Below, in pieces: positions 17,510 to 25,227 of a DNA stretch of 32,106 nucleotides (within the stretch, counting starts at the first letter, position 1; the number at the start of each line of letters is the position of its first letter). Made by a program: the position numbers and the translations under genes. The notes under the pieces were generated by a model. The model saw only the letters and a program-made list of their open reading frames with translations. It did not search any database and had not been told where the DNA came from. Origin of the DNA: Alphaproteobacteria bacterium (GTDB lineage: Bacteria > Pseudomonadota > Alphaproteobacteria > UBA11136); NCBI GenBank assembly GCA_030739855.1, contig JASLYJ010000009.1, forward strand, positions 24,615 to 56,720, read 5' to 3'.

Positions 17510-18516
17510 CCGCCCCCCGGATAAGTGTCGCCAAGACGGGCGTACGAACTCTTACCGTCAACGACGGCGAGGATGGGCTGCGCCTCGACCGCTGGTTCCA
17601 CCGCCATTTCCCTGGCCTCTCCCACGGACGCCTCGAAAAACTGCTGCGCACCGGACAGGTGCGCGTGGACGGCGGCCGGGTCAAGGCGGGCGCGCGCCTA
17701 TCTCCGGGCCAGAGCGTGCGGGTGCCGCCGCTCGGCGCTGAGGCTGTGCACCAAAAACCGCCACCGCCGCCGGTGGATAAATTCGAAGCCAAGGAGCTAC
17801 AAACCCTGGTGCTGCACCGCGACCGCCACGTTCTCGCGCTCAACAAGCCACCCGGCCTCGCTGTTCAAGGTGGCAGCAAGGTGGCACGCCACCTTGATAG
17901 CATGCTCGATGCGCTTAAATTTGGCGCAAAGGAACGGCCACGTCTAGTACACCGTCTCGACAGGGATACCTCTGGCGTTTTGCTGCTGGGGCGCAGCGCC
18001 GCAAGTACCGCCAGACTGGCCGCTGCTTTCCGCGGCCACGAGGTGCGCAAGATCTACTGGGCGCTGGTGGTGGGGACGCCGTGCCCTCGTGATGGGCACA
18101 TTGACCTGGCACTGTCAAAACTGCCACATGGCGGTGGTGAGCGTATGAAGGTTGACCCTAAGTCTGGGAAATTGGCTGCCACCCTTTACGCCACTGTGGG
18201 AACGGCAGGACAGCGCGCAGCTTGGTTGGCGCTGATGCCGCTCACCGGACGCACCCATCAGCTGCGGGTTCATATGGCTGAACTGGGAACGCCGATTCAT
18301 GGAGACGGCAAATACGGGGGCCGAGCCGCCTTCCTTGAGAGGGGGAGGATTTCGCATAACCTCCACCTGCACGCTCGCTCCCTCACATTGCCCAATCCTG
18401 CCGGAGGTATGCTCGCCCTTACCGCGTCGCTGCCCTCCCATATAGCACACAACTGGCATCTCTTCGGATTTGACCCCGACGATGACGGAGATCCCTTCGG
18501 GGACGTAGAGGTTTAA
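17506..18516 (+). CDS. rluC: RluC/RluD-type 23S rRNA pseudouridine synthase
   Basis: This enzyme isomerises uridines to pseudouridine in 23S rRNA. Starting at the GTG that overlaps the preceding short ORF, it has 336 residues. An S4 RNA-binding domain spans about 15-80 ('LRLDRWFHRHFPGLSHGRLEKLLRTG'-like blocks). The catalytic domain carries 'LALNKPPGLAVQGG' and the active-site motif 'HRLDRDTSGVLLLGRS' with catalytic Asp152. 'LTGRTHQLRVHMAELG' near residue 245 is the other family hallmark. The open frame extends into rarA but that part has no similarity. Site specificity (RluC or RluD) cannot be fixed by eye. I call it RluC from its neighbours. Confidence 0.9.
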   Translation: MTAPRISVAKTGVRTLTVNDGEDGLRLDRWFHRHFPGLSHGRLEKLLRTGQVRVDGGRVKAGARLSPGQSVRVPPLGAEAVHQKPPPPPVDKFEAKELQTLVLHRDRHVLALNKPPGLAVQGGSKVARHLDSMLDALKFGAKERPRLVHRLDRDTSGVLLLGRSAASTARLAAAFRGHEVRKIYWALVVGTPCPRDGHIDLALSKLPHGGGERMKVDPKSGKLAATLYATVGTAGQRAAWLALMPLTGRTHQLRVHMAELGTPIHGDGKYGGRAAFLERGRISHNLHLHARSLTLPNPAGGMLALTASLPSHIAHNWHLFGFDPDDDGDPFGDVEV

Positions 18517-18540
18517 CCGCACTACATCTTCCCCTCATTT

Positions 18541-19338
18541 CTAGCGTTTCTTCAACCACTCGCGGATAAGTCTACGCGCGTTTTTAAGTTGAGTAGGGGT
18601 CATTTTTTTCTCAATTAAATCTCGATTACTCCTCGCTCCGTAATTCCCCTGCAAGGCAGCAAGATTCAGCCACATATAAGCACGAGTATAATCTTGTGGG
18701 ACTCCCTGTCCTTTCACATGCATCAGACCCAAATTGTACTGGGCAGAGGTATTTCCTTGTTCTGCAGCAAGTTTGTACCATTGGACGGCGACCTTGCTGT
18801 TTTGAGGAACGCCTAGTCCTTTGTCATACATCCGACCAAGAGTGAACTGAGCACTGGTGTGTCCCTGTCCTGCAGCAAGTTTGTACCATGTGACGGCAGT
18901 CTTGTTGTCTTGGGGAACACCTAGTCCGATATTGTACATCCAACCCAGACTGAACTGAGCAAGAGCATGCCCATGTTCTGCAGCAAGGGTAAACCACTTG
19001 CCAGCAGTCTTGCTGTTTTGGGGAACGCCCAGTCCTCTGCTATACATCCGACCTAGATTGTAATGAGCATTGGCATTTCCTTGTTCTGAAGCAAAGGTGA
19101 ACCACTTGAGGGCGGTCTTGTAGTCCTGTGAAACACCAACCCCATCTCTATACATTACACCCAGATTGTACTGGGCATTGACATCTCCCTGTTCTGCAAG
19201 AGGTTTCCACTCCTTCAATGCAGTTGCATAGTCGCCTCGTAAGTAAGCACTAGCCCCATTCTGGAAGTCAGCAGAAGATGCTGGGCTCCCAACCAACGAG
19301 GATAAGAGGAAAAAGAGAAGGGCGAGTGATTGTTTCAT
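18541..19338 (-). CDS. Secreted Sel1-repeat protein
   Basis: The product has 265 residues from the chosen ATG. It begins with a signal peptide ('MKQSLALLFFLLSSLVGSP', cleavage near 'SSA'). Residues about 30-245 are Sel1-like repeats of 36 residues, each an alpha-helix pair with the pattern 'W-x-LAAEQG-x-AQ-x-LG-MY-x-G-GVPQ'. Five full copies are followed by a partial one and a basic C-terminal helix 'NARRLIREWLKKR'. Such repeats act as protein-binding scaffolds, and the partner here is unknown. Longer starts (ATG at 19356, TTG at 19374) are open but would put residues before the signal peptide. None has a good Shine-Dalgarno. The gene looks richer in A+T than its neighbours and faces rluC tail to tail. 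Confidence 0.85.
   Translation of the reverse strand: MKQSLALLFFLLSSLVGSPASSADFQNGASAYLRGDYATALKEWKPLAEQGDVNAQYNLGVMYRDGVGVSQDYKTALKWFTFASEQGNANAHYNLGRMYSRGLGVPQNSKTAGKWFTLAAEHGHALAQFSLGWMYNIGLGVPQDNKTAVTWYKLAAGQGHTSAQFTLGRMYDKGLGVPQNSKVAVQWYKLAAEQGNTSAQYNLGLMHVKGQGVPQDYTRAYMWLNLAALQGNYGARSNRDLIEKKMTPTQLKNARRLIREWLKKR
18763..19220 (-). repeat. 108-base tandem repeats coding for Sel1 units
   Basis: The element tgcagcaag or a close variant recurs at 18763, 18871, 18979, 19087 and 19195, each exactly 108 bases apart, and the sequence between copies is clearly similar at the DNA level. 108 bases is one 36-residue Sel1 unit. The similarity of the middle units suggests growth by recent unit duplication. 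The outer limits are approximate. Confidence 0.8.
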
Positions 19339-19501
19339 AGGTAAAGCGTGACCCATGATGTGACTGGAGGTCAAAGGAAAAGCTCCATTAGCGCCGCTAC
19401 TTATGTGCTTGAGACTTGTCTTTCAGACTGCGGGCTGCTTTGTTGTGGGTCCGAGAATGGGCTGAGTAGGTATAACTAAGATAACGAAAACATCCACAAA
19501 A

Positions 19502-19671
19502 TTTAAAAAAATCCTCATCGCCCATCACAGTGGAATCACCTGCCGCGTCATCCGTACGGATAAGGCCAAGGGCGTCGAAACTGCGGCTGTATAATTCGAG
19601 GCTGGCCCTCCATCGAAGCCGAATCCGGCGACGGGGTAGAGGTATACCAGAGTATCCTCACTTTCGAGTGG
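19502..19671 (+). pseudogene. Decayed biotin carboxylase subunit gene (acetyl/propionyl-CoA carboxylase alpha), both ends kept, middle lost
   Basis: Read from 19502 in one frame, the sequence gives 'FKKILIA', three changed residues, 'GITCRVIRT', then 'KAKGVETAAV' and a stop at 19592-19594. This matches the N-terminus of biotin carboxylase proteins ([23 protein letters not shown] pattern). Just after, in another frame (19600-19668), comes '[20 protein letters not shown]', which resembles the C-terminal end of the biotinyl domain (AGDSVEVDQVLLTFE type). The original stop may be the TGG at 19669. A normal gene is about 2 kb, so some 1.9 kb is missing. The start codon is also lost (AAA in place of ATG). 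The N-terminal match is strong, the C-terminal one fair. I recall acylphosphatase, the next gene, following this carboxylase gene in some relatives. Confidence 0.7.
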
Positions 19672-19690
19672 CTTTCAGGAGGTAAGGAGC

Positions 19691-19981
19691 GTGAGCGAGA
19701 CTCATTACATAACCTTGCGGGTATGCATTACGGGCCGTGTTCAGGGCGTGTGTTACCGTGCTTGGACCGAAGAGCAAGCCACAGCGCTGGGGCTTAACGG
19801 ATGGGTACGCAACCACCATGACGGCAGCGTAGAGGCCATCTTTTCAGGTCTCGAACGCCGAGTTGAGGACATGATCACTGCCTGTTACCAAGGCCCACCG
19901 TCGGCCCAGGTGGATGGTGTTGAACGTCACGCCTTCAGCGAAGAGGTGGCTCCCGGTTTCCACACTATGCCCACAGTATAG
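19691..19981 (+). CDS. acyP: Acylphosphatase (GTG start)
   Basis: Acylphosphatase hydrolyses carboxyl-phosphate bonds such as that of 1,3-bisphosphoglycerate or acetyl phosphate. The 96-residue length is normal. The phosphate-binding loop '[11 protein letters not shown]' (residues 15-25) holds the essential Arg23, and '[13 protein letters not shown]' holds the catalytic Asn41, the same numbering as in the well-studied enzymes. In place of the common Phe before Arg23 there is Tyr. The GTG start lies behind AGGAGG and a second GGAG. It follows the decayed carboxylase gene directly and now probably depends on that gene's old promoter. Confidence 0.93.
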   Translation: MSETHYITLRVCITGRVQGVCYRAWTEEQATALGLNGWVRNHHDGSVEAIFSGLERRVEDMITACYQGPPSAQVDGVERHAFSEEVAPGFHTMPTV

Positions 19982-20108
19982 AACGGAACGTACGTAGGGA
20001 GTCGCGGGAACATGGCATCTCTTTCCGGGACCTGTAAGGGTTGTCCTCGGCTCGTGATTCTGCTATCCCCGGCACCTCCAGGTGACATTCCTTTCAAGGA
20101 GCTTTCAA

Positions 20109-20196
20109 GCGGTCGTGGCGGAATTGGTAGACGCGCAACGTTGAGGTCGTTGTGGGATAACATCCCGTGGAAGTTCGAGTCTTCTCGACCGCACCA
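20109..20196 (+). tRNA. tRNA-Leu (anticodon GAG), CCA encoded
   Basis: The acceptor stem GCGGTCG pairs perfectly with CGACCGC, followed by A and an encoded CCA. The anticodon stem CAACG/CGTTG closes the loop TTGAGGT, giving anticodon GAG, which reads CUC and CUU leucine codons. A long variable arm (GTGGGATAACATCCCGT region) marks it as a class II tRNA, and the T-arm has GTTCGAGT. The D-arm contains the usual AATTGGTAGAC sequence. Confidence 0.96.
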
Positions 20197-20203
20197 ATCT
20201 TTC

Positions 20204-20232
20204 AAGGCCCGCTATTCTTTTGCGCGGGTTTT
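20204..20232 (+). terminator. Probable terminator after tRNA-Leu
   Basis: CCCGC at 20208-20212 pairs with GCGGG at 20224-20228, and the stem can extend outwards through two G-T and two A-T pairs to 20204 and 20232. The 3' arm ends in TTTT. The T tract is short and part of it lies in the stem, so the call is tentative. It would separate the tRNA from mgtE. Confidence 0.45.
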
Positions 20233-20299
20233 ATCGTATGGAGGGGTTGGAATCAGGGCCTCTCCGCTCTTGAGGATATGAGGCGAAAAGTGCAGCACT

Positions 20300-21691
20300 A
20301 TGACTGAGCGCGAAACCCATAATCCTGACGACACGCTAGACACCGAGGGAATTCCCTGGCTCAAGCCAGAGCTTGTTACCCGCGTGGTAGAGGCGCTGGA
20401 ATCTGGAGATCATTCTTTGGTGCGCTCCCTAGTCTCGCCGTTGGGTAGCGCCGACATAGCCGATCTGTTGGAGCCCCTGCGCGCTGACCAGCGCGAGGTG
20501 CTGGTGGAATTGCTACGCCCCGATTTTGATCCGGAAATCCTAGCAGAGCTTGACGAAACCGTGCGTGAGCAGGTTGTAGAACAAATGGGGGCCGAAGAAG
20601 TGGCCGCCGCCATCACCGAGCTCGATTCTGATGATGCTGTAGAGATTATCGAGGATCTCGAGGAAAAAGTTCAGCAGGAGGTTCTTGAGGAAATCCCTGA
20701 GGAAGACCGCGCCATCCTTGAGGACAGTCTCTCCTATCCAGAGGAAAGCGCCGGGCGTATTATGCAGCGCGAGCTAGTGGCCGTACCCACCCACTGGACG
20801 GTGGGCGAGATAATCGATTTACTGCGTTCCGACGAAGATCTGCCAGACGATTTCTACGACCTCTTCATCGTCGATTCCCGCCATCACCCAGTGGGCAGCG
20901 TACCCTTAAGCCGCGTGCTGCGTTCTAAGCGTGAGGAAACAGTGGAGGAGATCATGGACCCGTCACAGAAAGCGGTCTCCGCGCTCATGGATCAGGAGGA
21001 GGTGGCCTTTCTCTTTCGACGCCATGATCTCATTTCCGCTCCGGTGGTGAATACCGATAACCGTCTTGTGGGCGTCATTACTATTGACGATGTGGTGGAT
21101 GTGATCGACGAAGAGGCGGGAGAGGACATCTTGCGTCTGGGTGGCGTGGCGGAAGAGGATTTCTACGGTGCTGTAGTGAATACTACGCGGCGAAGGTTTA
21201 CATGGTTGTTGGTTAACCTTCTCACCGCCTTTCTCGCTTCTCTGGTGATCTTCCAGTTTGAGGACACCATCGCCAGGTTTGTGGCGCTGGCTGTTCTCAT
21301 GCCCATCGTCGCTTCCATGGGCGGTAATGCGGGCACCCAGACTCTGACGGTGGCTGTGCGCGCTCTGGCCATGAAGGAACTAACTCGCACCAATGCCTTA
21401 CGTGCGGTGGGCAAGGAACTTCTGGTTAACGGCGCCAACGGTGTTTTCTTTGCCGTCATCACCGGCCTGGCTGCAGCTTGGTGGTTCGATGACCCACGCA
21501 TGGGCGCCATCATAGCTGCCGCCATGATCATCAATCTGGTGATCGCCGGATTTGCCGGAACTGCTATCCCCTTGGGACTGACCCGTCTCGGCGTGGATCC
21601 GGCTATCGCCTCTGGTACCTTCGTCACCACCGTCACAGATGTAGTAGGTTTCCTGGCTTTCCTCGGCCTTGCCGCCCTATTCTTAGTCTAG
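20300..21691 (+). CDS. mgtE: Magnesium transporter MgtE
   Basis: MgtE is a dimeric Mg2+ channel of the inner membrane gated by cytosolic Mg2+. The 463-residue protein has an acidic N-terminal superhelical domain (about 1-145), a pair of CBS domains (about 150-270, with 'GSVPLSRVLRS' and 'RLVGVITIDDVVDVIDEEAGED'), a linker helix, and five membrane helices from about 290 to the end. The pore signature 'GGNAGTQTLTVAVRAL' lies near residues 340-355, and the conserved Asp of the last helix is at 447 ('TTVTDVVGF'). All parts are complete. The 5' leader of about 100 bases shows no recognisable M-box riboswitch. It follows tRNA-Leu and faces the hydrolase gene tail to tail. Confidence 0.95.
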   Translation: MTERETHNPDDTLDTEGIPWLKPELVTRVVEALESGDHSLVRSLVSPLGSADIADLLEPLRADQREVLVELLRPDFDPEILAELDETVREQVVEQMGAEEVAAAITELDSDDAVEIIEDLEEKVQQEVLEEIPEEDRAILEDSLSYPEESAGRIMQRELVAVPTHWTVGEIIDLLRSDEDLPDDFYDLFIVDSRHHPVGSVPLSRVLRSKREETVEEIMDPSQKAVSALMDQEEVAFLFRRHDLISAPVVNTDNRLVGVITIDDVVDVIDEEAGEDILRLGGVAEEDFYGAVVNTTRRRFTWLLVNLLTAFLASLVIFQFEDTIARFVALAVLMPIVASMGGNAGTQTLTVAVRALAMKELTRTNALRAVGKELLVNGANGVFFAVITGLAAAWWFDDPRMGAIIAAAMIINLVIAGFAGTAIPLGLTRLGVDPAIASGTFVTTVTDVVGFLAFLGLAALFLV

Positions 21692-21808
21692 GCCCCTAGG
21701 GCATAGGCGGCATGCCTCTGGCCTTCCTCTGACGAGACCACCATATCCACCACCGAACCGATCAGAGCCTTGGGTTTGATTTACAGATTGGCAACGCGCT
21801 CCCCTCGA

Positions 21809-22984
21809 CTATAGGTGAGTATGCGGACCTCCGAACGTGTAGTTTGCTGCTTGTGTCATTTCCAGAAAGACGGGCCAAGTCTGATCGGGATAAAAGCGGT
21901 GCCCGTCCGGCCCGGATACGGCGCGGAGCATCTCTACCGCCCCCAGTATGCCGTAAATGTCTTTGGCGGAGACCACTGTCTCTGCAACGCTGGAAAAAGG
22001 GTAGAGATGATCTCTAACGCCAGAAACCGCTAGCAGTGGACGTGGCGCACAGAGACGTAAAATATCATCATTTTCCAGCCATTTCAGGATTCCCGGAATC
22101 ACAGCGTCGGCACAGCCCCCGCGCTTGCCGATAGTTTTGCGATACGCGCCAATACAGCCACTGGCTATGACGCCACCGATACGGAGGTCAAGCGCCGCTG
22201 CGTAAAGGCCGGTCTCGCCGCCTGCTGAATTGCCCATTACATGGATGTGCGTCGGGTCGAGGCCAAGACCATTCCCCTCGGCCTGCAGCCAGTCAATGAC
22301 GGTGGAAACGTCGGAAACCCGCTCGCCAAGAAGCGTGTGGCCAAGTAGGAGGGCGTGCCTGACGGCGGCGGAACAGGGATGGGCGGCGCACCGGGGAAGC
22401 AATTGCTCCCGCCGCTCGCCGAAACAGGACTGTTCGATACAAACCGCTCCGTAGCCTTGACGCATTGCTTGAAGGGCGTAGTCTGCGCCTACGACAAGTT
22501 TGTTGGGATCGTCTGGCATGCGCTCCTCTGCCCAGGATAAATGGGCACCGGAATTGTGTCCGTGCAGGCATAACATTACCGGTAAGGGGGCATTCCTGGC
22601 GGCTGGCAGGATAACGGTGACGGGAATACTTACGCTTCCAGCGACTAGGTAGTAGCAATGCCCTTTAATCCCGCCGGGAATGTGAACGTCACGCGATTCC
22701 ACCACCAATGGTGGCGTTTGCGTCCTTTCATAACCTAAAAGTTCCGTCAGTTTATCTCGCGCCTTGTTCTGCCACTCCACGGCATCGGCGATCCCTGCCC
22801 GATTCCAAGAAAGGAGCAGAGGTGCTTCTTCATAGGCATTGAGATGGGCGTGGCTGGGGCTGAGGTCCATACCTCCGGGAGGACGTGGATAGGGGTCGAA
22901 GCGGCCGGTGAAGAAAATGGCCCATCGCCGAGCCAACGCCAGACGGTAGGCTTTCATACGCGCGGCTAGAGAGCAACTTATCAT
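21809..22984 (-). CDS. Alpha/beta hydrolase of the dienelactone hydrolase / acetyl-xylan esterase group
   Basis: The protein has 391 residues from the ATG 13 bases after the helicase stop. A longer open frame overlaps the helicase and was rejected. The oxyanion strand 'VMLCLHGHNSG' is near residue 165, the nucleophile elbow 'MGNSAGGETG' places Ser253, and 'SGPDGHRFYP' near the end holds the probable His. An Asp in 'SGVRDHLYP' completes the triad. The fold and N-terminal 'RFDPYPRPPGG' recall the Abhydrolase_7 type family (PF12715), but the substrate is unknown. An alternative start is the ATG at 22957. No good Shine-Dalgarno is seen for either, so translation may depend on reinitiation after the helicase gene. 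Confidence 0.75.
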   Translation of the reverse strand: MISCSLAARMKAYRLALARRWAIFFTGRFDPYPRPPGGMDLSPSHAHLNAYEEAPLLLSWNRAGIADAVEWQNKARDKLTELLGYERTQTPPLVVESRDVHIPGGIKGHCYYLVAGSVSIPVTVILPAARNAPLPVMLCLHGHNSGAHLSWAEERMPDDPNKLVVGADYALQAMRQGYGAVCIEQSCFGERREQLLPRCAAHPCSAAVRHALLLGHTLLGERVSDVSTVIDWLQAEGNGLGLDPTHIHVMGNSAGGETGLYAAALDLRIGGVIASGCIGAYRKTIGKRGGCADAVIPGILKWLENDDILRLCAPRPLLAVSGVRDHLYPFSSVAETVVSAKDIYGILGAVEMLRAVSGPDGHRFYPDQTWPVFLEMTQAANYTFGGPHTHL

Positions 22985-22997
22985 AAGGATCGCTGCG

Positions 22998-24392
22998 TTA
23001 TTTCTTGGGTTTATTCCCGGGAAGAGGGTGCAAAAGAAAAGCAGGTAAGTCCTCGCCCATTCCGATAGGTTCGGCACTTTTCTTCCTAGGGCGTTTGGCT
23101 TCGGATGTAGCCTGGCCTGGAGTATGGGACGTGCTTTTATCCCTTCCACGGGCCGGTTTGTCTTTGTGGCTGGTTCCTCCCCCCTTGTTCGGCTTGCGGG
23201 AACGGGAGCGGCGTCTTGGCTTCTGGCGGGATGGTTCTGCGGCTGCTACCTTTCTCTCCGGAGAGATACTTTTGACCCCAGTGATTGCTATGGAGGCAAT
23301 TTCCTTCCCCAGAAGGCGGACAATGGCATCCATGTATTCTCCGTCTTCTGGGGTTACCAGGGTAAAGGCCCGTCCTTTACGTCCGGCGCGCCCTGTTCTC
23401 CCTATACGATGCACATACTCTTCCGCGTTTGTGGGTACATCGTAATTGAAAACGTGGGAGACATTGGTCACGTCGAGGCCTCGGGAGGCCACGTCGCTGG
23501 CCACTAGAAGAGTGATGTTGTTGTTACGGAAATCTTCTAGGGTTTGCGTGCGTAAATGCTGATCCATATCGCCATGGAGCGGCGAGGCGTGCATACCGTG
23601 ATCGTTCAGGTCCTTCACCAGGGCGGAGATATCCCGCTTGCGATTGCAAAAAATAATGGCCTGTAACACCTCTTCGTTGCTGATCAAAGCGCGTAAGCTA
23701 GCGCGTTTGCTTCGCGAAGACACTGTGGAAACGAAATGGGAAACGGTCACAGCGGCGGTGGCGGGGGGGTCGACGCTGATCTCCTCGGGGTTTGTCAGAA
23801 ACATATCGGCGAGCCTGCGGATTTCAGGTGGCATGGTGGCCGCAAAGAACATGGTCTGGCGGATTTTCGGCAGTAAGGAGACGATGCGCTCCACGTCGGG
23901 GATAAAACCCATATCGAGCATACGGTCAGCCTCATCAATGACCAGAACCTTGACGTCGGAGAGCAGGATGTCTCCGCGCTCAAAAAGGTCAATAAGCCGC
24001 CCCGGCGTGGCAATCAGCACGTCTACCCCGCGCGCTAGGGCGCGCTGCTGGTTGGTGAATGAGGTGCCGCCGATAAGAAGTGCTTTGGTAAGATTGTGGT
24101 TCTTGCCGTAGGTTTCGAAGCTCTCTGAGACTTGGGCTGCCAGTTCGCGTGTAGGTTCTAGGATTAGCGAACGTGGCATGCGGGCTCGCGCTCGGCCTGC
24201 AGCTAATATTTCGATCATGGGCAAGGTAAATCCGGCGGTCTTGCCGGTGCCGGTCTGGGCACAGCCAAGAATATCGCGGCCCTTCAGCGCCACGGGGATG
24301 GCCTTGGCTTGGATCGGGGTGGGCTCGTTATAGCCGGCTTCTTCGATGGCGAGAAGGATGTCGGGGCCAAGCCCCAGTTCAGAAAAACTCAT
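22998..24392 (-). CDS. rhlE: DEAD-box RNA helicase, RhlE-like
   Basis: RhlE-type helicases remodel rRNA and mRNA duplexes. The 464-residue product shows the Q motif 'GYNEPTPIQ' (20-28), motif I 'AQTGTGKT' (45-52), Ia 'PTRELA' (80-85), GG, Ib 'TPGR' (129-132), motif II 'DEAD' (153-156), motif IV 'IIFCN', V 'ASDVASRGLD' and VI 'HRIGRTGRAG'. Motif III, normally SAT, reads AAT at 184-186. The C-terminal 95 residues are a basic disordered tail ending with 'GEDLPAFLLHPLPG', a common alphaproteobacterial ending. The downstream hydrolase gene is likely co-transcribed. A cold-shock or ribosome-assembly role is known for relatives and not shown here. Confidence 0.93.
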   Translation of the reverse strand: MSFSELGLGPDILLAIEEAGYNEPTPIQAKAIPVALKGRDILGCAQTGTGKTAGFTLPMIEILAAGRARARMPRSLILEPTRELAAQVSESFETYGKNHNLTKALLIGGTSFTNQQRALARGVDVLIATPGRLIDLFERGDILLSDVKVLVIDEADRMLDMGFIPDVERIVSLLPKIRQTMFFAATMPPEIRRLADMFLTNPEEISVDPPATAAVTVSHFVSTVSSRSKRASLRALISNEEVLQAIIFCNRKRDISALVKDLNDHGMHASPLHGDMDQHLRTQTLEDFRNNNITLLVASDVASRGLDVTNVSHVFNYDVPTNAEEYVHRIGRTGRAGRKGRAFTLVTPEDGEYMDAIVRLLGKEIASIAITGVKSISPERKVAAAEPSRQKPRRRSRSRKPNKGGGTSHKDKPARGRDKSTSHTPGQATSEAKRPRKKSAEPIGMGEDLPAFLLHPLPGNKPKK

Positions 24393-24656
24393 TTAATTTC
24401 ATCAATCGGGAAGACACAGTACTGTGCCGTAGGAGCATTTTTCTCAGTTTCTTCACTGCGGCTGGTTTGAGAATACGCTGGGGAAAAGCAGAATACGACG
24501 CTGGGGCGGAGTGTAGGTATTAAACGACAGCTGTCAATCGCTTCCGTAGCCATGCAGAAAACGTGGCTCTTGGCGCGCAGCCCGTCATTGGCTACCGTCT
24601 TAGTGACCACCTCCGGTAGGTATGGGTGGACTTGAAAGTAAAAATGGAGGCGTGTG

Positions 24657-25205
24657 GTGTTAATCGAGGTGGAATGTTCTTGTCTTCTAGTCATCGATAT
24701 CCAGAAAAAACTGCTAGAAGTCATACAGGATGGTGATGCCATTCCCCGTAATGCAGGCGTTCTGATGCGTGCTGCCGGACGTCTGGATGTGCCTATCTTG
24801 ACCTCCGAACAGTATCCCCAAGGGCTGGGCGCCACGGTGGATGACATTAAAAAGAATTTCCCGACTACTTCCGATTTAGCTTTGACTAAAATGACGTTTT
24901 CTTGCGTCGCCGATCGAGACTATATGGACCGTTTTCTGTCGTTGAAACGAAAACATGTGGTGATTACCGGAATCGAGGCCCATGTTTGTGTGTTGCAGAC
25001 GGCGCTGCAACTCAACGACAAGGGCTATCACTGTTTCGTGGTAGCTGACGCCGTGGCTTCCCGCACGCCGCAGAATCGCATGCTGGCGTTGGAACGTATG
25101 AGTAACAATGGTTGCGAGATCGTAACCACGGAAATGGTGCTTTTTGAATGGTTGCGCCAAGCCGGCACCGACGAATTCAAGGAGCTGAGCAAACTGGTGA
25201 GTTAA
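24657..25205 (+). CDS. Isochorismatase-family cysteine hydrolase (YcaC-like)
   Basis: The 182-residue protein has the isochorismatase-like fold. The catalytic triad of the cysteine-hydrolase branch is visible: Asp14 in 'LLVIDIQKKL', Lys78 in 'LTKMTFSC' and Cys111 in 'GIEAHVCVLQTALQL'. A non-proline cis bond is expected before Cys111, as in the family. The likely starts are two adjacent GTG codons. I take the second (24657) since it is six bases from GGAGG; the first (24654) adds one residue. Substrate is unknown; relatives act on amides or are of unknown function. The gene diverges from the helicase and converges on parE, with 22 bases between the stop codons. Confidence 0.88.
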   Translation: MLIEVECSCLLVIDIQKKLLEVIQDGDAIPRNAGVLMRAAGRLDVPILTSEQYPQGLGATVDDIKKNFPTTSDLALTKMTFSCVADRDYMDRFLSLKRKHVVITGIEAHVCVLQTALQLNDKGYHCFVVADAVASRTPQNRMLALERMSNNGCEIVTTEMVLFEWLRQAGTDEFKELSKLVS

Positions 25206-25227
25206 GGTATACGGTCTAGGTGAGGAT

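Noticed and set aside
20041-20068. TTGTCC-N16-CTATCC as a promoter for tRNA-Leu
   Set aside because: The -10 box is poor and no other feature supports it; the tRNA could also be read from upstream.
22985-23149. N-terminal extension of the alpha/beta hydrolase overlapping the helicase
   Set aside because: It lies out of frame within the helicase coding region and adds sequence not seen in this hydrolase family.
24393-24653. Minus-strand open frame between the helicase and the isochorismatase gene, with a fragment 'VFCMATEAI'
   Set aside because: A passing resemblance to a Ppx/GppA internal motif, but too short and without further matching blocks; the region is more simply the divergent promoter region of two genes.
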